A DNA stretch of 64,000 nucleotides from Methylobacterium fujisawaense (GTDB lineage Bacteria; Pseudomonadota; Alphaproteobacteria; Rhizobiales; Beijerinckiaceae). The translations under genes and the position numbers were made by a program. The stretch covers positions 186,001 through 250,000 of the forward strand of contig NZ_JACJIM010000007.1 in NCBI RefSeq assembly GCF_014138435.1, read 5' to 3'. This document shows, one piece after another, positions 61,162 through 64,000 of this stretch. The notes beneath the pieces were generated by a model. That model was not told where the DNA came from. It searched no databases and saw only the letters and a program-made list of their open reading frames with translations. How positions within the stretch are numbered: the first letter of the stretch is position 1; each line of letters opens with the position of its first letter.

Positions 61162-62223
61162 ATGAAACGGCGCAGCCTGCTCACGGTCGCGAGTGCGGCC
61201 ACGGTCATGACGCTCGGCGGTGTCGGCTATGCCGCGCACCGGCGCGGCCGGAACCCCTATTACCGCGGCCCGACCTCCGACCATTTCGACGGTCTGCGGT
61301 TCTTCCTGCCGGAGCAGGCCACCGACAAGGCGCTGTCCGACGTGGTGCGCTGGCAGGCCAAGCGGCAGCGCGAGCCGTGGCCGAAGAGTTTTCCCAGCCC
61401 CTATCCCGCCGACCGGCCGCCCGAGCGCGTGGCGGGCCTGCGGGTCGTGCTGATCGGCCATGCGAGCTACCTCGTGCAGGTCGCCGGCCGGAACATCCTG
61501 ATCGACCCGGTCTTCGCCAAGCGTGCGAGCCCGGTCCGGTTCGCCGGGCCGAAGCGCGTCAACCCGCCGGGCATCGCCTTCGCCGACCTGCCGCCCATCG
61601 ATGCGGTGCTGGTCACCCACAATCACTACGACCATCTCGATGGGCCGTGCCTCGCCCGGATCTGGCAGGCGCACCAGCCGCTGATCGTGGCGCCGCTGGG
61701 CAACGACACGATCCTGCGCGGCTACGACGACACGATGCATGTCGAGACCCGCGACTGGGGGCAGTCGGTCGATCTCGGCGACGGCCTGCAGGTCCATCTC
61801 GTGCCCGCCAACCACTGGTCGGCCCGGGGCGTGAACGACCGGCGGATGGCGCTGTGGTGCGCCTTCGTGATCACCTCGCCCCGCGGCGTGCACTACCACG
61901 TCGGCGATACCGGCTTCGGCGACGGATCGCTCTTTTCCGACATCCGGGCCCGCTTCGGGCCGCCCCGCCTCGCGACGCTGCCGATCGGGGCCTACGAGCC
62001 GCGCTGGTTCATGCAGGCCCAGCACGTCGATCCGGCCGAGGCGGTGAGGGCCTTCGCGCTGCTCGGCGCCGAGCAGGCCCTCGGCCACCACTGGGGCACG
62101 TTCCAACTCACCGACGAGGGCGTCGAGCGGCCCGCGGAGGCGCTGACGGCCGCCCTTGGCGGGGCCGGCATCGCGCCCGGGCGGTTCCTCGCCCTCAGAC
62201 CCGGCCAGGTCTGGGAGGTCTGA
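61162..62223 (+). CDS. Metallo-beta-lactamase-fold hydrolase (NAPE-PLD-like)
   Basis: A 353-residue zinc hydrolase. An N-terminal export signal (MKRRSLLTVASAATVMTLGGVG) leads to RVVLIGHASYLVQVAGRNILIDPVFA, the metal site VTHNHYDHLDG (H-x-H-x-D-H near residue 153), and further histidines in VPANHWSARG, YHVGDTGFG and LGHHWGTF. This layout fits the N-acyl-phosphatidylethanolamine phospholipase D-like MBL group, which lacks beta-lactamase activity. Likely periplasmic. The substrate is unknown. The next gene is a solute-binding protein, 147 bases away. Confidence 0.82.
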   Translation: MKRRSLLTVASAATVMTLGGVGYAAHRRGRNPYYRGPTSDHFDGLRFFLPEQATDKALSDVVRWQAKRQREPWPKSFPSPYPADRPPERVAGLRVVLIGHASYLVQVAGRNILIDPVFAKRASPVRFAGPKRVNPPGIAFADLPPIDAVLVTHNHYDHLDGPCLARIWQAHQPLIVAPLGNDTILRGYDDTMHVETRDWGQSVDLGDGLQVHLVPANHWSARGVNDRRMALWCAFVITSPRGVHYHVGDTGFGDGSLFSDIRARFGPPRLATLPIGAYEPRWFMQAQHVDPAEAVRAFALLGAEQALGHHWGTFQLTDEGVERPAEALTAALGGAGIAPGRFLALRPGQVWEV

Positions 62224-62370
62224 CCAGAGCGGACCCGGGGCCCGGCCCGTCGGGCATGATGCATGCATCATTCGGTGTGCCGCATGGGGGCACGGTCCGG
62301 ACAGCGCCGCCGCGCGCCTGAAGGCGTGTGCCGCGCCCTGCGACGCCCGCGCCTTCAGCCGAGAGACACG

Positions 62371-63990
62371 ATGGACCCGATCAAGCCGACACGCCGATCC
62401 CTGATGGCCGGGGGCGTCGCCCTCGCCGCGCTCGGGGCGGCGGGCCGGGCCGGCGCGCAGGGCGCGGCCCCCGGCACCCTGACCTACGGCATCTCGATGA
62501 CCGACCTGCCGCTCACCACCGGTCAGCCCGACCGGGGGGCCGGCGGCTACCAGTTCACCGGCCTGACCCTCTACGATCCCCTGGTCGCCTGGGAACTCGA
62601 CGTCGCGGACCGGCCGGGCCGGATGGTGCCCGGGCTCGCCACCGCCTGGGAGGCCGATCCGGCCGATCCCAAGGTCTGGACCTTCCACCTGCGGGAGGGC
62701 GTGGCCTTCCACGACGGCTCGACCTTCGATGCCGACGCGGTGATCTGGAACTTCGACAAGGTGCTGAACAAGGAGGCGCCGCATTTCGACCAGCGGCAGG
62801 CCGCCCAGGTCCGGCCGCGCCTGCCCGGGGTCGCGAGCTACCGGAAGCTCGACGCGAAGACCGTCCAGGTCGTCACGAAGACGCCCGACAGCCTGTTCCC
62901 CTACCAGATGCTCTGGTTCCTGATCTCATCGCCGGCGCAGTACGAGAAGGTCGGGAAGGACTGGGCGAAGTTCGCCTTCGACCCCTCGGGGACCGGGCCG
63001 TTCCGGCTGGGGCAGCTGGTGCCGCGGGTGCGCCTCGAGTTGCTGCCGAACGTCGGCTACTGGAACCCGAAGCGGGTCCCGAAGCTCGCGAAGCTGACCC
63101 TCACCTGCGTGCCCGAGGATCTCGCCCGGGTGAACGCGCTCCTGTCGGGCAGCGTCGACCTGATCGAATCGCCCGCGCCCGACGCGGTGCCGCGCCTGAA
63201 GGCCGCCGGCATGCGGGTGGTGGGCAACGAGACGCCCCATGTCTGGAACTACCACCTGTCGATGCTGGAGGGCTCTCCCTGGCGCGACCTGCGCCTGCGC
63301 AAGGCCGCCAACCTCGCCATCGACCGCGCGGGCGTCGTCGAACTGATGGGCGGCCTCGCCCAGCCGGCCGTCGGGCAGGTGCAGGAATCGAGCCCGTGGT
63401 TCGGCAAGCCGAGCTTCAAGATCAAGACCGACGTGGATCAGGCCCGCAAACTCGTCGAGGAGGCCGGCTACTCGGTCAAGAACCCCGTGAAGGCCACGGT
63501 GCTGATCCCGACCGGGGGGACGGGGCAGATGCTGTCGCTGCCGATCAACGAGTTCGTCCAGCAGAGCTGGGCGGAGGTCGGCATCCAGGTGGAGTTCAAG
63601 ACCGTCGAGCTGGAGGTGGCCTACACCGCGTGGCGCCAGGGCGCCGCGGATCCGAGCCTCAAGGGCGTGAGCGCCGGCAACATCGCCTACGTCACCTCGG
63701 ACCCGTTCTACGCGATCCTGCGCTTCTACGATTCGCGGCAGATCGCCCCGAACGGGGTGAACTGGAGCCATTACCGCAATCCCGAGGTCGACGCCCTCTG
63801 CGACAAGGTCAAGGCGAGCCTCGATGTGGCTGAGCAGAACAGGCTGCTGGCGCGCATCCACGAGATCGTCGTCGACGATGCCGTGCAGGTCTGGGTGGTC
63901 CACGACACCAATCCGCACGCGCTTTCGCCGCGGGTGAAGAACTACATCCAGGCGCAGCACTGGTTCCAGGATCTCGCGACCCTCGCCTGA
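62371..63990 (+). CDS. Peptide/nickel-type ABC transporter solute-binding protein
   Basis: A 539-residue family 5 solute-binding protein with a twin-arginine signal (TRRSLMAGGVALAALGAAGRAGAQ) and the conserved block WTFHLREGVAFHDGSTFDADAVIWNFDKVLN near residue 105 plus WRDLRLRKAANLAIDRAGVVELMGG near 308. It probably delivers a peptide or similar ligand to permeases that lie beyond the right edge of the window. I chose ATG 62371, which starts just before the twin arginines; an earlier GTG/ATG extension has no family match. Confidence 0.85.
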   Translation: MDPIKPTRRSLMAGGVALAALGAAGRAGAQGAAPGTLTYGISMTDLPLTTGQPDRGAGGYQFTGLTLYDPLVAWELDVADRPGRMVPGLATAWEADPADPKVWTFHLREGVAFHDGSTFDADAVIWNFDKVLNKEAPHFDQRQAAQVRPRLPGVASYRKLDAKTVQVVTKTPDSLFPYQMLWFLISSPAQYEKVGKDWAKFAFDPSGTGPFRLGQLVPRVRLELLPNVGYWNPKRVPKLAKLTLTCVPEDLARVNALLSGSVDLIESPAPDAVPRLKAAGMRVVGNETPHVWNYHLSMLEGSPWRDLRLRKAANLAIDRAGVVELMGGLAQPAVGQVQESSPWFGKPSFKIKTDVDQARKLVEEAGYSVKNPVKATVLIPTGGTGQMLSLPINEFVQQSWAEVGIQVEFKTVELEVAYTAWRQGAADPSLKGVSAGNIAYVTSDPFYAILRFYDSRQIAPNGVNWSHYRNPEVDALCDKVKASLDVAEQNRLLARIHEIVVDDAVQVWVVHDTNPHALSPRVKNYIQAQHWFQDLATLA

Positions 63991-64000
63991 CCGGACGTGC

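Overview
The window is GC-rich chromosomal DNA from an alphaproteobacterial methylotroph, most likely a Methylobacterium or Methylorubrum species. The decisive evidence is a complete, colinear serine-cycle cluster at the left end: sga-hprA-mtdA-fch followed by mtkA-mtkB-ppc-mcl, the order I recall for the qsc1 and qsc2 operons of M. extorquens. No tRNA, rRNA, CRISPR array, insertion sequence or prophage was recognised. Almost all of the window reads as vertically inherited chromosome.

Layout. 0-11 kb: serine cycle, with a T-tracted terminator between the two operons, AT-rich promoter regions before sga and mtkA that share short motifs, and GC hairpins and inverted repeats in the gaps. 11-13.9 kb: a tight reverse-strand operon (PIG-L deacetylase, NodS-like methyltransferase, family 2 glycosyltransferase) near an XRE regulator. 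14-25 kb: mixed genes, including a META-domain protein, small membrane or secreted proteins, gamma carbonic anhydrase, pyrophosphatase, a phosphatase, pheA, kdsB, a membrane-anchored cytochrome c, two MFS exporters, two GNAT acetyltransferases and an AraC regulator. 25.2-31.9 kb: an FAD/NAD(P)-binding protein and a peptide-type ABC operon with two solute-binding proteins and a YejB-like permease but no YejE or YejF. 32-39.1 kb: a reverse-strand MoxR / DUF58 / DUF4159 / glutamine-amidotransferase-like membrane operon. 39.5-47.1 kb: a forward-strand surface-glycan region with a large repeat-bearing bifunctional glycosyltransferase, a family 2 glycosyltransferase, a cupin, an acyltransferase and a PAP2 phosphatase. 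47.1-52.9 kb: a UbiH-type hydroxylase, TesB thioesterase, glnK-amtB with a candidate sigma-54/NtrC control region, and serC. 53-61 kb: trmD on the reverse strand, a secreted methyltransferase, a Rieske protein, a 23-codon mini-gene with a Shine-Dalgarno sequence fully complementary to the 16S 3' end, a coiled-coil protein, and ffh-chorismate mutase-rpsP-rimM. 61-64 kb: a metallo-beta-lactamase-fold hydrolase and another ABC solute-binding protein.

How the genes work together. The serine-cycle block assimilates C1 units: MtdA and Fch interconvert C1-tetrahydrofolates, Sga and HprA turn serine into glycerate, Ppc carboxylates PEP to oxaloacetate, and Mtk plus Mcl convert malate to acetyl-CoA and glyoxylate. 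SerC, GlnK-AmtB and PheA connect to amino-acid and nitrogen metabolism. The most unusual small-scale signal is the mini-gene at 56068-56247. The most unusual large-scale ones are the ABC operon lacking its later genes, the eight-repeat glycosyltransferase, and trmD lying apart from rimM.
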